Shown: positions 11,451 through 23,510 of the stretch, in pieces | How positions within the stretch are numbered: position 1 is the stretch's first letter | How the letters are laid out: every line of letters starts with the position of its first letter | Source: Carposina sasakii | Lineage: Eukaryota; Arthropoda; Insecta; Lepidoptera; Carposinidae | Assembly: GCA_014607495.2 (NCBI GenBank) | Contig: CP053161.1 | Location: 7,201,115-7,265,114 of the forward strand | DNA: 64,000 nucleotides | Reading direction: 5' to 3' | Program-made: the position numbers and the translations under genes | The notes under the pieces: model-generated | The model's database searches: none | Told to the model about the DNA's origin: nothing | What the model saw: the letters and a program-made list of their open reading frames with translations, nothing else

Positions 11451-14400
11451 ATACAAAGAAGACACATTATGTATGACTATTAAGCTGCTATTTTTATTAG
11501 TTGTAAGTAAGAATATTTTATAAAATATGTGTATTGATCGCTATTATAGTCATGGTATATTCGTATGGTAGGATCAGTAGGCGAACTCTTACATTTAATA
11601 TTTTATTTTTTATTATTCATAGATAGAAACAGAAACGCTTGAATAAATATTTACAGTGACGAAAGGATATTTCACTAAATAATATGTAACAATAGCAAAG
11701 CAGCACGTTGCATAAATCCAGTTAAATTTCATATACGCTGCCAAGTTTTATATATGCTGTTTAGAAATATATGTAAACGAATCTATTACTTACACATTGT
11801 TCATAACAAACTTGGTTTCAAACATCTTCCCGAATATTTCATAGGAATCAAATAAACACAAAGGCAAAGAATGTTGTTCATTCTCAACGGTCGCATGGAA
11901 ACTGGGGTCGACAGCACTTTTGTACACACAAGCACGAACAGCAAAAGAAAGGCGGACTTGGCGTAATAATTTTAAGTTAATTTATTAAAGTAGAGATAGA
12001 AATGTACAAAATTTTCAATTTTCTGCGGACGAATTCACGGGACACCTACACAGAATTTTCTAGATAGTACGAATAACACTGATTATCTTCTATGATCTAG
12101 ATTTTTCCCCCTCACTTATGACGTTTTTATAACATTGAAAAGTACCTAAGTACAAGAAATATAAAGGCAGAAAATAATATATCACAGAATGTGGTAGTGG
12201 CACAGTAAGTTTGTTATACCTATGATGTCCGTGTTTCCAGCTACTTGAGGTCAGCGTCAGATGTTTGTTAAGGTTCCGCATAAGCAACCATTCGCAACGA
12301 GCATTTGACGATACGGTGCCAAAATCTATTTAAAAGCGGACCGTTTCTCTCTGGTTTCCCCGTGACACTACTTGTATGTATAAAAGGCTTGCCGTATAAC
12401 ATGTAAAGGTTGGTTTCTACGTGATAATGCGGACGGACGCGAACGTATTTGAAAACAGGGCGTCCAACTCTGATTGTATAAGTGCATTAGTGCAATCCAG
12501 CGTACCTATGCATGTGAGGAACGGCTGCGCATGCATGCACTTCGCACACTCACATAGTGTAAGAAATAGAACCATAAAAAATCAATTCGTCACAAATATC
12601 AATAAAATAATATTATATACATTTTTTTCTTGCGTTCGTTTTTGCTTGATCTGTGGACTTTTATTTGTGATGTGCTTTTATTCCAGCAAAATAAAGCCCC
12701 AGTAAAATATCAAAACATTTAATCATTCTTTTATGTCTATTCTCTCTGACATCGGAAACACGTGCCCGCCATGCGCAAGCCCGACGCGACTTGCGAATAA
12801 TGGAACAAAGTGAACGTATTAAAGTATCAAACTCTTTATTTCCTGTATTGTGAATGGGAGTATAAATATATTATCTAATACTAAAGAAATCTTGAGTCTT
12901 TAATCTTGATCAAAGCTGCTTAACTTGTTTATTTAGGTAATTAATACCTATACAATCTACCTAAATCAAGTAAACCTATAGGTATTGACAATTTAACGTA
13001 AGAATAGGTACTATTTAACTAAGAGGTGTGTCAGGACCGTGGCAAATGGAGATCCGTGATCTTTGCCAACCGCTTCGGGAAAGGGGTGTGATTTTATATA
13101 TGTCTGTATTGTATAATTATTGTATAATTGTTATGTTAGCATGTGCAATCATAAATAGGGATGATGACTGTTATTTTATTTGTGTTTATATCGAAAATAT
13201 CATTAAGTAAAAGCAACATTTATGAATATAAAACTTCGCTAACGTGAAAACTTTCCCAGATATAGCATTATTAATATCGAAATTTTGGACTTGCTCCATA
13301 CAACCGGCTGCTGTATTGTCACGTCACGTTTAAGTTACTATTATGCTTATTAAAAAGCCATTGCTCGACAGCTTTATTAAATGTTGCGTTTATAAATATG
13401 GTTACATAAAAAAAAATGCTGTAAATTATGCAGATTGTCATTGTGATGTTGTAATTTTCTATTAATCTCACACTTTAAAAATGGACTTGCCCACCTAACT
13501 TTGGATGGTTAATGCTGCTTCATTTGAACACTAGATCAAATTGTTATTTTACAGATAAGTTTGTTTGTATTGGTTAATTTGTCATTAAAATTCATCCATA
13601 GTCATCATCCCAATTAGAATCATAAGTAATAAATAAATTAACTTTGGTTAGAGAAAGAATATGTATATGGAATTTATTGTACATACTGTAAGTACTAATT
13701 TTATTTAAATCAAAAATTATTTTTGCCAAATTTAGCATGTACATGAATGTAATACAATTTAATTAAGTCTAAGTATACATTGTCATATTAATGTTATTTA
13801 GTAAATATTCATGAGATAATAAATATTATTATTATTATTATGTATTTATGTATGTATACATAGAGTTGAAGCTTTCGTGGAAGGATGATAAAATTATCGG
13901 AGGCACCGGTTTAACAGCAGTTTTTACTTAGGTACATACATATAAGTAATTTATTACCGGGATGTGACGAACAATTGATCAAAATAAACCAAAAGGTAAG
14001 AATCGAAGGAAACCAACTTAGGTTCCACTGTAGGTTGGTACTTGTGGATGACGTAGACGAAGTCAAAGCCGTTACGAGTTATAATTAGCTATACCTATAG
14101 GATATAATATACATATAGGTACCTACTGTGTTATTATGTTTATCGGTTTCGGTCTGGCCTAGTAAATCACGTGTCTGTTTTCGTGTTTACCGCTTCATTA
14201 TACTCACAAACCCTCCAAATCCCTTGGGTCTGTTAATAGGAAACAACTCTGGAATATGCTCACTTCAGGCACGGACTTTGTAACTGTATCGATCAACTAT
14301 CAGAACTGGATTTGAACATCGGCATTTTACACCGTGGATTTGGATTTGAATTGTAATTGGTGTCGTAGATAGTTAATTTTTAATGATTTTCTTGTCGAGT

Positions 14401-15020
14401 TAATACTATAAAACACTGATATCTAGTAAAAAAAATAATAATTTTCAATCTCTCTTCGAATGTATGGCATTCCCGTTACTAATTAAATTACCTACCGACA
14501 CAAGCTAGCAAATAGATATCAAAGGTGACGACGCAAACAAAAATAGGTAAAAAACCCATCACATACGAAATGTTAACTGGCACGAGCGCCAGTGCAAGCC
14601 AACAATGAAATAAGTAATGTAATTTGCTTACGGCATTTCGTTCGCTGTAATTCATCAAAGTGACTTGGAGAGCCAAAATTTATTCGTCATTCGCGTGAAT
14701 GGATGGTGTCAGTACACCTTGAGGCAGCCAAATTACATTAGCATAGACCTGATTGAATTTATATCTCATTATTAAGCGAAAAAAAATTATGGCTATCGAC
14801 AAATAAAGGACTAGTTAAAGAACTAAAAGGAAAATAAATTATAAGTTTGAAATCTTATATCAATATCAAGATTCCTCTTGTTATCTACCTTCGTAATGTA
14901 AATACTATTCACGAAGAAAGAAAGTAAAAGAAATATCTACTTAACTACATTATACACACGGCGGGGTAGCCAGAATCATAAAGGAGCTCCCGCACCCATG
15001 TTTAGTATAGTGGGATAGAT
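11451..15020. other. No gene seen; one ATT microsatellite
   Basis: About 3.5 kb without supportable coding or RNA genes. An (ATT)n run lies at about 13826-13842. A 12421-12705 open frame is compositionally ordinary and has no recognisable motif. Nothing else stands out. Confidence 0.45.
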
Positions 15021-15024
15021 GTAA

Positions 15025-15150
15025 ATGATCAGTGACAAGTTGCTAGCTCATCGCCTGAAACTACGAGTACGCCCCTGAGGTCCTTAGTCAACTAATACGA
15101 CATGCACGGAAGGACGTACAGCTGATGTATTTTAGTGAAACCCCGAACAG
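15025..15150 (+). repeat. Old dispersed repeat fragment (family C)
   Basis: Related to 5858-5960 and 18280-18365: AGTTGCTAGCTCATCGCCTG, then GGAAGGACGTACAGCTGATG. Confidence 0.45.
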
Positions 15151-15168
15151 GGTATATACCACTTAGTG

Positions 15169-15300
15169 TGGTGGGACCATGGGTATAAATAAATTACCCG
15201 TAGACCCACAGGCGAATATTGTTCAGAACGGTGGGACTACGGGGAAAAAAATTACCCGTGGTCCCACCAGGAGGTCATGTTGGGGGGACCACGGGTAATA
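15169..15300. repeat. Array of small hairpins built from GTGGGACCACGGGTA
   Basis: Three related motifs occur in a row. GTGGGACCATGGGTA (15171) pairs with TACCCGTAGACCCAC (15195-15209). GGTGGGACTACGGG (15230) pairs with CCCGTGGTCCCACC (15254-15268). A lone GGGGGGACCACGGGTAA starts at 15282. Function unknown; it may be the end of a transposon. Confidence 0.6.
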
Positions 15301-15863
15301 GTCGAAAGAATTATCAATACTAATCACTTGAGTTATCAACTTAGCTTTACTTTCCAAGTCTCCTTTTCCAGCCCGCTGAAATATTGGTATTATTTTCTCG
15401 AAAATGCCATAGCTACTATAAATCTTAAAAACGGCCATGTAACGCTCTACTGGGACCAATCTATCGTCGTTGTCGTAACCAACGAACATGATATTAAGTT
15501 GATAGACATTATGTATTAGCAAGTCCCTGAATTATAGACCTTATAGATTATGAAAATCTCCTTAGATTAAAGACAAAACTAAATTAAAAATATATAAACT
15601 ACAACTTGCCTGTAATTAAATCTAAGTCCATTCCATTCGATAGTATAAATTTACTTTATTTACGAAATACGATGTCCGGCCAGCCTGTTAAACATTTCTA
15701 CATACTTACTCGTACAACTTTAATAGAATCTCTTCATTCCGATATTTCAATATTGGAAATTCCTAAGCGTACCGTGTATAGGCCCTTACTTTAGCATGAC
15801 TTCGTGTACTAAAGGGGCAGTTAGAGCAGATCGCCGGACGACGGAATGTCTAGGAAAACTTAT
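15301..15863. other. No gene or clear repeat seen
   Basis: Short open frames on both strands carry no recognisable motif, and I see no repeat. Confidence 0.4.
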
Positions 15864-17609
15864 CTATAGTCGGGGAGGTAGCGTTGCATTTTACAAAATA
15901 ATTTCTGGTCGATTGATTAATGTCATAACGTACTTTTCATGGATAGTCATTGAGTAACTCGAACGTCAGCAGCTCCAGTAAGGGTGGGGCGAGTGGGGAG
16001 AGAATTTCAAGTATGTCAAAAAAAAATCCTAAAATTATTTCTGTTCGTCCGAAAATTTGCACATCAGTAGTTTTAACAATAATGATAATTATAGAAACCG
16101 TCAGCTGTGAAGAAAATGGCGGGTTGTACGTCAGCAGGTTATATATACCTATATTAAAAATAATTATTTTCATTTCATTTCCGGTCGAATAAACTGATAC
16201 AGGTTATTCTTTATGCTATAAAAATGATAAAAAAAAGCCTCAGCAGATCTATCGATAGGGGTAAAATCGTCAGCAAGGGGATTATATGTGCCGAGCAGGT
16301 ATTCAATCCGAGTATGCATTAACCATCTATATTATTCAACTGACGACTTTCTCCCTGTCAATTACTCTGTTGATTCTCTTCTTCATTATATACATTGTTC
16401 AAATTATGCTTACGATCAATTTTCAAGCGACCTGAAATGAATTTGATTATAATAATTCTCATTTTTATCTTTTTCATATGGCATATATAATCTAACTGCT
16501 GTCTGCGAGCCGGCTGACGACTTTTCCCTCTTCAAATATTCTGCTGACTCTTTTTTTTTATTGAATATATTATTTTAATTACTCTTATCATCAATTTTGA
16601 GCGACCTTAAATCAATTTATTTATAAAAATTATTGGTTTCATTGGTATGGTAACGTAATCAACAGAATCGTTTAGATTTGTGAACAATTTAAAAATGAAA
16701 ATATTCGTTTCTATGTGACTTTAAAGATAGTATTTATGTGAGTTTAATTTGTCCTTGACAAATATTTGCCCTTACTACCTGCGTCCACCTATACATACAA
16801 TGGGTTGTATTGTACAATAGAAATATAACCTATAGATGTATAGTCCGAAGGCCGATTTTAGGAATTTTTATGGGTGCAAATTTGAACCAATCGCGGCTCT
16901 GTCATTCAGTGCTCAGCGGTCAGTGGCTACGTGTGTATGTCAACCTAAAGGACTTACCATGACGAAATGTGTACTGACATCCTGCCAAAACTATGCTCAA
17001 AAACATAAGAAAATAAATAACATCACATTTCACCGGTAAATATTTGATGTTTTTACGTAATTTCATTAATAAAACAATAAATACACAATCAAATTTTCAT
17101 ATTTTTTTATCTGTTTAATTGACAGGGAGAAGATCGTCAGTTGAATAATATAGATGGTTAATGCATACTCGGATTGAATACCTGCTCGGCACATATAATC
17201 CCCTTGCTGACGATTTTACCCCTATCTATAGATCTGCTGAGGCTTTTTTTTATCATTTTTATAGCATAAAGAATAACCTGTATCAGTTTCATTCGACCGG
17301 AAATGAAATGAAAATAATTATTTTTAATATAGGTATATATAACCTGCTGACGTACAACCCGCCATTTTCTTCACAGCTGACGGTTTCTATAATTATTATT
17401 ATTGTTAAAACTACTGATGTGCAAATTTTCGGACGAACAGAAATAATTTTTGGATTTTTTTTTTGACATTCTCTCCCCACTCGCCCCACCCTGAGTGCGC
17501 CTGCTGACGCTCAATTCAATTGATGTCCTCATCTAAACTATCACTTGCACTCAAAATCGATCGGCCTAAAATCACCATCAAAAATACAACGCTACCTCCC
17601 CGACTATAG
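15864..17609. mobile_element. 1.75-kb non-autonomous element with roughly 400-500-bp inverted arms
   Basis: The ends are CTATAGTCGGGGAGGTAGCG (15864 on) and its inverse ending 17609. The arms are homologous over about 15975-16370 and 17115-17505; the segment just inside each tip differs. Each arm holds four copies of CGTCAGC at mirrored places: 15964, 16099, 16129 and 16268 on the left; 17206, 17346, 17376 and 17503, as GCTGACG, on the right. The 0.75-kb centre has no transposase frame but contains a tandem duplication (about 16339-16480 and 16511-16650). No target-site duplication is evident. Confidence 0.75.
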
Positions 17610-17786
17610 GTAGCTTGTAAAACAATAAGAGTAGCCTTCGCTATAGAGTTATCTAGTTAAAGTTATTTCATTGATAAATCTCTATGAAGTTTGACCATTA
17701 AGCATTAGTTAACTAATTCAGAATAGTTTGCTCTGGGAACACCTGGTCCAAGAGCTACAGGAAACTCGGAAACCTTTCGACTAAAC

Positions 17787-17973
17787 CAGTGGTTCCCAAA
17801 GTGGTCCAGGTGGACCCCCAGTGGTCTACAGGAGACTCGACGGGGGTCTACGTTGGCGTGACAAAATTGAGGTTCACAATTAATTTGTATGTGATGTAGG
17901 CCTGTAGGGGGTCCACCAGAACCAGTAAACTTTTGAAAGGGGTCTACGAGAAATAAAAGTTTGGGAACCTCTG
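17787..17973. mobile_element. hAT-type MITE with perfect 8-bp target duplication
   Basis: A 187-bp element starting CAGTGGTTCCCAAAGTGG and ending TTTGGGAACCTCTG, so the ends are inverted and of the CAGNGG form usual for hAT elements. GACTAAAC is duplicated exactly on both sides (17779-17786 and 17974-17981). There is no coding capacity. Confidence 0.9.
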
Positions 17974-18089
17974 GACTAAACTATCTAGCTCGTTACGATT
18001 TAAGTACCTACACAATGATAGTTTATAACTGTTATTAGCCTTAGTCTATGCTGCTCTGGGAGTGAAAAAAAACGTATAATACTACAGCT

Positions 18090-18375
18090 GCTTCTCTTCC
18101 CGGGCATACTGTACAAGTCAGTAGAGGGACAAGAGCGTCTTGGTGTTTTGTAGGCGATGGGCTGACCACCTGTCACTACTAACCGAACTTGTACATCTCA
18201 ACTATACCCCCAAAATTGGTCAGAAGTGGCACCATGTGGTTCTATCGGCCCTTGGTTTTTACTTATTATTACCTAGTATAGCTTATCTCCTGAGAAGATG
18301 CCCGAGTTCCTTAGTCCACTCTTATGACATTCAAGGAAAGACATGCAGCTGATTTATTCTAGTGAAGCCCTGCAT
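18090..18375 (+). repeat. Dispersed repeat fragment (families C and E)
   Basis: 18188-18255 (TACATCTCAACTATACCCC ... GGTTCTATCGGCCCTTGG) recurs at 30010-30165, where it is split by a LINE tail. 18280-18365 is family C (GATGCCCGAGTTCCTTAGTC, GCAGCTGATTTATTC). Confidence 0.55.
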
Positions 18376-19290
18376 TATCACAGGATTGTATGTACTTAAT
18401 AAAGTAAAAAAATCATTTCGTTAGATACATATTGGTATTCAAACATCAAAAATAAACTGTCACATCACTGCCATCTCCTTTCATTTCATCAGCGATATTA
18501 AATTAAAACATTATGAGAAATCATAAAATGTCTCATTAGATAAGATTAAACTTTTCTCATGATTTTTTAAATATTTTTTATCTATCTAATTGCCAGCCAT
18601 GAAGTTTCGCCCTTTCCGTCCGTCCGTCTGTATTATTTATTTGTTCACGAATTAGCTTAGACCCACAGACCACACATAGTTTCCAATTTGAATAGGTATA
18701 TTTTGGTAATCAAATATCTAAAATAAAACTAAATTTTTCTAAATTCAATGCTTTTTAAACATTAGAAGTACATAGACTTTGAGAACAAAAGTGGTAGGTA
18801 AATCCAAGCAACTTATCAATATATTACGTCCTTCTTCAGCACAGCGTGTTGTAAAACCAAGAAAATTCGGAGATTTTCTTTCTGTAATTAAATATTATGT
18901 TCCCTTTCCGTCGTGAAATAGGGTAAATAACTTCGAACAAGAAGCTAGAGGAAATAATATTCAAAACAAACATTCGTAAAATTTTGGGTTCTTTGCAGAT
19001 TTTTTATTGGTTTATTTTATGTTGTAAACGTAGTGCGTAGCTTCACCTGCACCAGTCACGACATTTCATTTGTCTTGTCACGTTGTTTGTAAGTGGCAAG
19101 TGGCCAAGTGAAGAGGACGGAAATTTAGCCGGCAAGGAACTTGAGATGACAAAAATGATGGATTAGGGTACAGTAGGTTCGATTATTACTATTTTCGATA
19201 TTATTAAGCTAAGAGAACTAAACTAATGTAGAGGAAATTCCATGTAACTTCAATTATTAGAGGCTTGGAAATACCTAAGTATAGCTACAA
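18376..19290. other. No gene or clear repeat seen
   Basis: No supportable feature. Confidence 0.4.
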
Positions 19291-19484
19291 CTAAAGGTGA
19301 GTATAGACTAGAGCATTTACTTGTAACACAAAAACGAGTCGCTCTATGAAATGTTATAGTGTATCACCCTTTGGAACCATAAATGCTTTGAAAACTGACC
19401 TTTTACCTGTATTGTACCATTCGTAAGCACGTTACATTACACAGAAATGCTCGAGAAAATGCTCTAGTCTATACTCACGTTTAG
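19291..19484. repeat. MITE with inverted ends CTAAAGGTGAGTATAGACTA
   Basis: The left end at 19291 and the right end (...TAGTCTATACTCACGTTTAG, ending 19484) are inverted over about 28 bp with one mismatch. The core is 140 bp and non-coding. No clear target duplication. Confidence 0.7.
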
Positions 19485-19611
19485 AGGCATGAACGATGCA
19501 TTATAAAAATATGGCAATCGAGTTGACATAACAAATACGTAGGTACGACGAAGAAGAGAAAAATTACTGTCCATAATCCCTTCCAATAATATTTATAACA
19601 GTCAATTCATA

Positions 19612-19839
19612 TTCACTATGGGTGCGCCCACCACCGGGCCCTACACCCTCCACTGACCCTCGGATCTGATAACTCATAATTGCGACAACAGGCACTTGCA
19701 CTAACTACAATCGCCATGAGAAACCAGACCCGAGCACCTAGCATGCAAGACGATACATTGCACTATTCCGCAATCAAAAACTAGATAAATAAGTGAATGT
19801 TTGAACTTCCGAATTGTAACGCCTAATACAATTTCATTT
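19612..19839 (+). mobile_element. Family F MITE copy 1, 12-bp flanking duplication
   Basis: Starts TTCACTATGGGTGCGCCC and ends CAATTTCATTT, 228 bp. AGTCAATTCATA is repeated exactly on both sides (19600-19611 and 19840-19851). It is the inverted counterpart of 22216-22435. Relative to that copy it lacks the inner inverted stretch CACTATGGGTGCGCCCACC near the right end. Confidence 0.82.
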
Positions 19840-20296
19840 AGTCAATTCATAATTATTTCCTAGGTACCAAGTAGGTACTTACCTAAATCGTAATTATTCA
19901 TATTTAATCATGTTACTACACTGTGTCAGTCTCTGTTCAGTAACTAGGTCACGTTTAATATTCCATTAATTTTAGTGTCATCATTATATTATACCATTCA
20001 TCTGGGGAATTATAAAGTGTACATAGGTATGTGTATATGTATGTAGAGATTCAGACCTATGGTGGAATCTCTTTTTTCGAGTGTCTTTATGCAAACCTGG
20101 AAAAAGCTGGCGACTGTGCATTGCGGAAATTGGCGGCTTACCAAAAACTCCATGTTTCAATGTCGAAGTTTCTTCAATTTTACAATGCGGCGTGCACATT
20201 CAACTTTCACAATAAGTAGGTACGTATACTGAAATAATACATATCAAGTTAGTAGTATGTATATTGTATATGTAATATGTAAAATATGTTAGTCTC

Positions 20297-20311
20297 AGGT
20301 TAGGTTAGGTT
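20297..20311 (+). repeat. Short TTAGG-like run
   Basis: AGGTTAGGTTAGGTT is about three units resembling the insect telomere repeat. A similar run on the other strand lies at 49157-49176. Three units are too few to call an interstitial telomere. Confidence 0.4.
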
Positions 20312-20619
20312 GCAATAATGCCAACAAAGCCAACAAAAGAAGAACTTTAGGGATAACGGGGGCTCATATTTTTACAATGTGGTAGACTGTGCAAGGTAAT
20401 AGATGTAGTGTAGGTAAGTGAACCCCGCAACATATAAGTATATCATCATCATCATGGCATTTGAATCAAAGTTGTAGGTTAGCAAATGAAAATACATAGA
20501 TATCTAAGTGTATAAATAAATACGTTTACAAATTCAAAAGCTCGTGTTAATTCTTGTATAACCTAAGTATTGGAATCACAGAAAGTAAAGTAATTTAGAC
20601 AAAACAAACAGAATTGACG

Positions 20620-20700
20620 CAGTTAGTAGTGTCCTTGCCTGCGGCGCCATAGCTCCTGGGTTCGAATCCCGACAGATACAAACATTGATATGATGATTGG
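20620..20700 (+). repeat. tRNA-derived SINE-like head
   Basis: GTTAGTAGTGTCCTTGCCTG ... GGGTTCGAATCCCGAC has a B-box-like GGTTCGAATCC but no complete tRNA fold. It looks like the head of a tRNA-derived SINE. Confidence 0.4.
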
Positions 20701-21468
20701 TTTTTTGTTTACGAGTCAAAAAGTTTCCATAAATATCAGTATAATTATCTATGAATTTGTATATAGTTTCTTAGCACCTAGGTATCTTAGTGTGTGACTA
20801 GGTTAATGTAGGTAAATTAAAAGTAGGTATGTAATTATAATGATTTATTTATTATTTACCTACCTCAGTGTACTTATAATAATTAATGCATTTGTATATG
20901 AATGGTACCCACCTTTTTTCTCGTTCATTTCATAACAGAATGAACTTTAATTTGCGCTATCAACTCTGAAGTGCAATTTCTTTCTGTAGCTTTGAAGAAT
21001 TATTTTTGTAAAATTATTCATTGGAATTTCCCTCGAAACCTTAATGTATCTACGGACTCAGGTAATCTCAAACAAAATGAAATAATACCTAGATACTAAG
21101 TAGGTACATAATTATAGATAACCTACATCTGTCCGTATACTTACAGATAAATAAAATTTGAGTGTCTTTTTGTAATATTAAAATAACCACTTTTTACTAC
21201 ATGCTGGATGGATGTCTAGGAATACGACAAATATGCCAAAATAATATTTTTCACATGTCTTTATGTCAGTTTGTTCCTAATTTGCTAATCTTTGAATCGG
21301 CTGAACCGATTTTCATGGGACTTTCACTGGCAGATAGCTGATATAATAAAGTGTAACTTAGGCCATATAGAGGAATAAGATGTTCATAGGGTGCTAATGT
21401 CATACTAACTGCCTCGATGCACCAATAGACTTTTCGGCGTCTCACAATTCCAGTCCTTGACACTTACT

Positions 21469-21690
21469 ATACAGGATGATTGTCAGGACAGTCAACGTTC
21501 CTGAAAACTACGGAATCTCCTCATCATCACGATCATTTTCCTCCATAGAAGCATACGTAGGAAGTGTCTGGTTACTAAGATATTAGGGTCCAAAGTTAAG
21601 TACATAGACTTTTTCATCTGAAATAATTAATATCTGTCTATGAAAAAACTAGCATAAACACTGAGATGTATATATTAAGAGATGTATATA
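21469..21690 (+). repeat. MITE family A copy (right end lost)
   Basis: Starts ATACAGGATGATTGTC and shares GAAAACTACGGAATCTCC and ATAATTAATATCTG with the other family A copies. The sequence after about 21690 is unlike them. Confidence 0.6.
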
Positions 21691-22215
21691 CTGATATATA
21701 TTAAGAGTTCCTATCGGAGACAAGAAACGCGTTATTACAAAAAGCGTGTCTAGAGTTAAATCATGCTTAAAACAAAAATTGACAGCAAATTGTATGAAAT
21801 ATTTAATGTTTCCATTTTCAGTTCAGTACCTAACTACACCAAATTGAAAATTAATCAATCTAACAATCATTTATATCTGTCTTAAAGACTACGACGTCTG
21901 GGATGGATGTCTTCGTATCGTAAAACATCTGTAGCATAAATCCGGTGCCTATCATACTAGGACACCAATGGTGACGTAGCCAGAGGTGCTCTTAACAAAA
22001 TGTATAAATGTCGAAACCCAAATCTGTGCTGTTTTATTACCGTTTTGGAATATGAATTCTGGTGGACCTTTCGCTTCACTTAATAGTTAAGCCTCATCTA
22101 AGTACATAAAACCATTTTCTTGCCTGTTGCATACAATTTTATTGAAGAAATAAATAAATTCCTGGCATGGTCTAATATTTTGACTCATTGTTCCAGTTTT
22201 TACTAGTCAATCAGT

Positions 22216-22435
22216 AAATGAAATTGTATTAGGCGTTACAATTCGGAAGTTCAAGCATTCACTATGGGTGCGCCCACCACCGTATGCAATTTATTGTCTT
22301 GCATGCTAGGTGCTCGGGTCTGGTTTCTCGTGGCGATTGTAGTTAGTGCAAGTGCCTGTTTTCGCAGTTATGAGTTATCAGATCCGAGGGTCAGTGGAGG
22401 GTGTAGGGCCCGGTGTTGGGCGCACCCATAGTGAA
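22216..22435 (-). mobile_element. Family F MITE copy 2, 12-bp flanking duplication
   Basis: 220 bp in the reverse orientation to copy 1. TAGTCAATCAGT is repeated exactly on both sides (22204-22215 and 22436-22447). Both ends carry GGTGCGCCCAC-type inverted sequence, so this copy can fold on itself. Confidence 0.82.
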
Positions 22436-22724
22436 TAGTCAATCAGTAGTCAATATAGGGGCTAATAATTGTATTGACGTACGAGTATCAATAATTGAGT
22501 TCAATCATACTGCTCTTGAATGTAGGAGAATGGTATCATGTAAATTAGTGTTAAACAATAAACTACTACATCGGAATTGGTAGAATTTTAGCGACAACGT
22601 AGAATTTAAAGCAATTTTTTTAAATATTACGAATTCTTCTTCAGTCAAGATTTTGAAATCACATCTGGTAGGTTCGTAGTTCGTAGCACCGTAGCACAGA
22701 CTACTACGAGTAGCTTCACTTGAT

Positions 22725-22824
22725 ACTATTAGCAAAATAACCAACGCGTAATTTTTGCAGATTATACAGGTCAAACTATTAGCAAAATAACCAACGCGAA
22801 ATTTTTGCAGATTATAGAGGTCAA
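22725..22824 (+). repeat. 50-bp tandem duplication, two copies
   Basis: Units at 22725-22774 and 22775-22824 (starting ACTATTAGCAAAATAACC) differ at only about two bases, which points to a recent duplication. The upstream stretch 22675-22715 is rich in CGTAG words also seen near 6785-6830. Confidence 0.75.
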
Positions 22825-23194
22825 ATGCGAGGTCGTATTTCAGCCATGTTTATCCCAAAATCCCAGGAGGTAGAGTTATTGTAATTCGCTTACAGGTTTA
22901 TTCTCACGTTACACGTCAGTACCTATAACTCCTCAGAGGGCTGTATCGGCACGCACACCGAAATCCTAATTGATTCGATGCTAGACGTTTTATTTATGCG
23001 TTTATTGCCTGGATTTACTTGGGTAGCTTTCAATTTTTTTTGTTTATCATGATTTTGTAAGAGATACGCTGAAAATAAGTAGAACACCTACGTACCTAGA
23101 TTAAGTATATTAGTAGTAGATTTTTGTGAAACTGTAGCTACATACTACTTAGTCAGCTATACCTACAATAAGGATATTATTATTCAGAACTAGT

Positions 23195-23440
23195 GGACGC
23201 CCGCGACTCCGTCCGCGTGGACTACAGAAAAAACAAAATGTCGAATTTATCCGGGATAAAAACACTTTCCCGGGATAAAAAGTAGCTTATATTTTAAGTG
23301 GGACGTGTCACAATATTTTCCTGAAAACTGCATCGAAATCTGTTCAGCCGTTTCTGATATTAGCGTGCAAAAACGCACAGACAAACAGACAAACCGACAA
23401 AAATTCCAAAAATCATTCTTTTGGGTACTATTGCGTTGAT
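23195..23440 (+). repeat. Family G repeat (GGACGCCCGCGACTCCG)
   Basis: Starts ACTAGTGGACGCCCGCGACT, contains AAAAAGTAGCTTATA and GAAATCTGTTCAGCCGTTTC, and ends in ACAGACAAACAGAC. The same head appears at 48132-48160. This is a very common lepidopteran repeat, probably a retrotransposon 3' region; the clade is not assigned here. Confidence 0.6.
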
Positions 23441-23510
23441 AAAGGTCTCCTATAATATTTTTTCTCATATATCTTCCATGTACAGATAGCGATCCGTTAC
23501 ATTTTTAACC

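Noticed and set aside
12421..12705. A 94-codon plus-strand frame with a hydrophobic end
   Set aside because: The hydrophobic tail comes from T-rich DNA, with no homology that I recognise and no supporting context.
15223..15522. A 99-codon frame on the minus strand
   Set aside because: It overlaps the hairpin array, has no recognisable motif, and the opposite strand is open as well.
20297..20311. TTAGG-like runs here and at 49157-49176 as telomere remnants
   Set aside because: Only about three units each, which chance or microsatellite drift explains.
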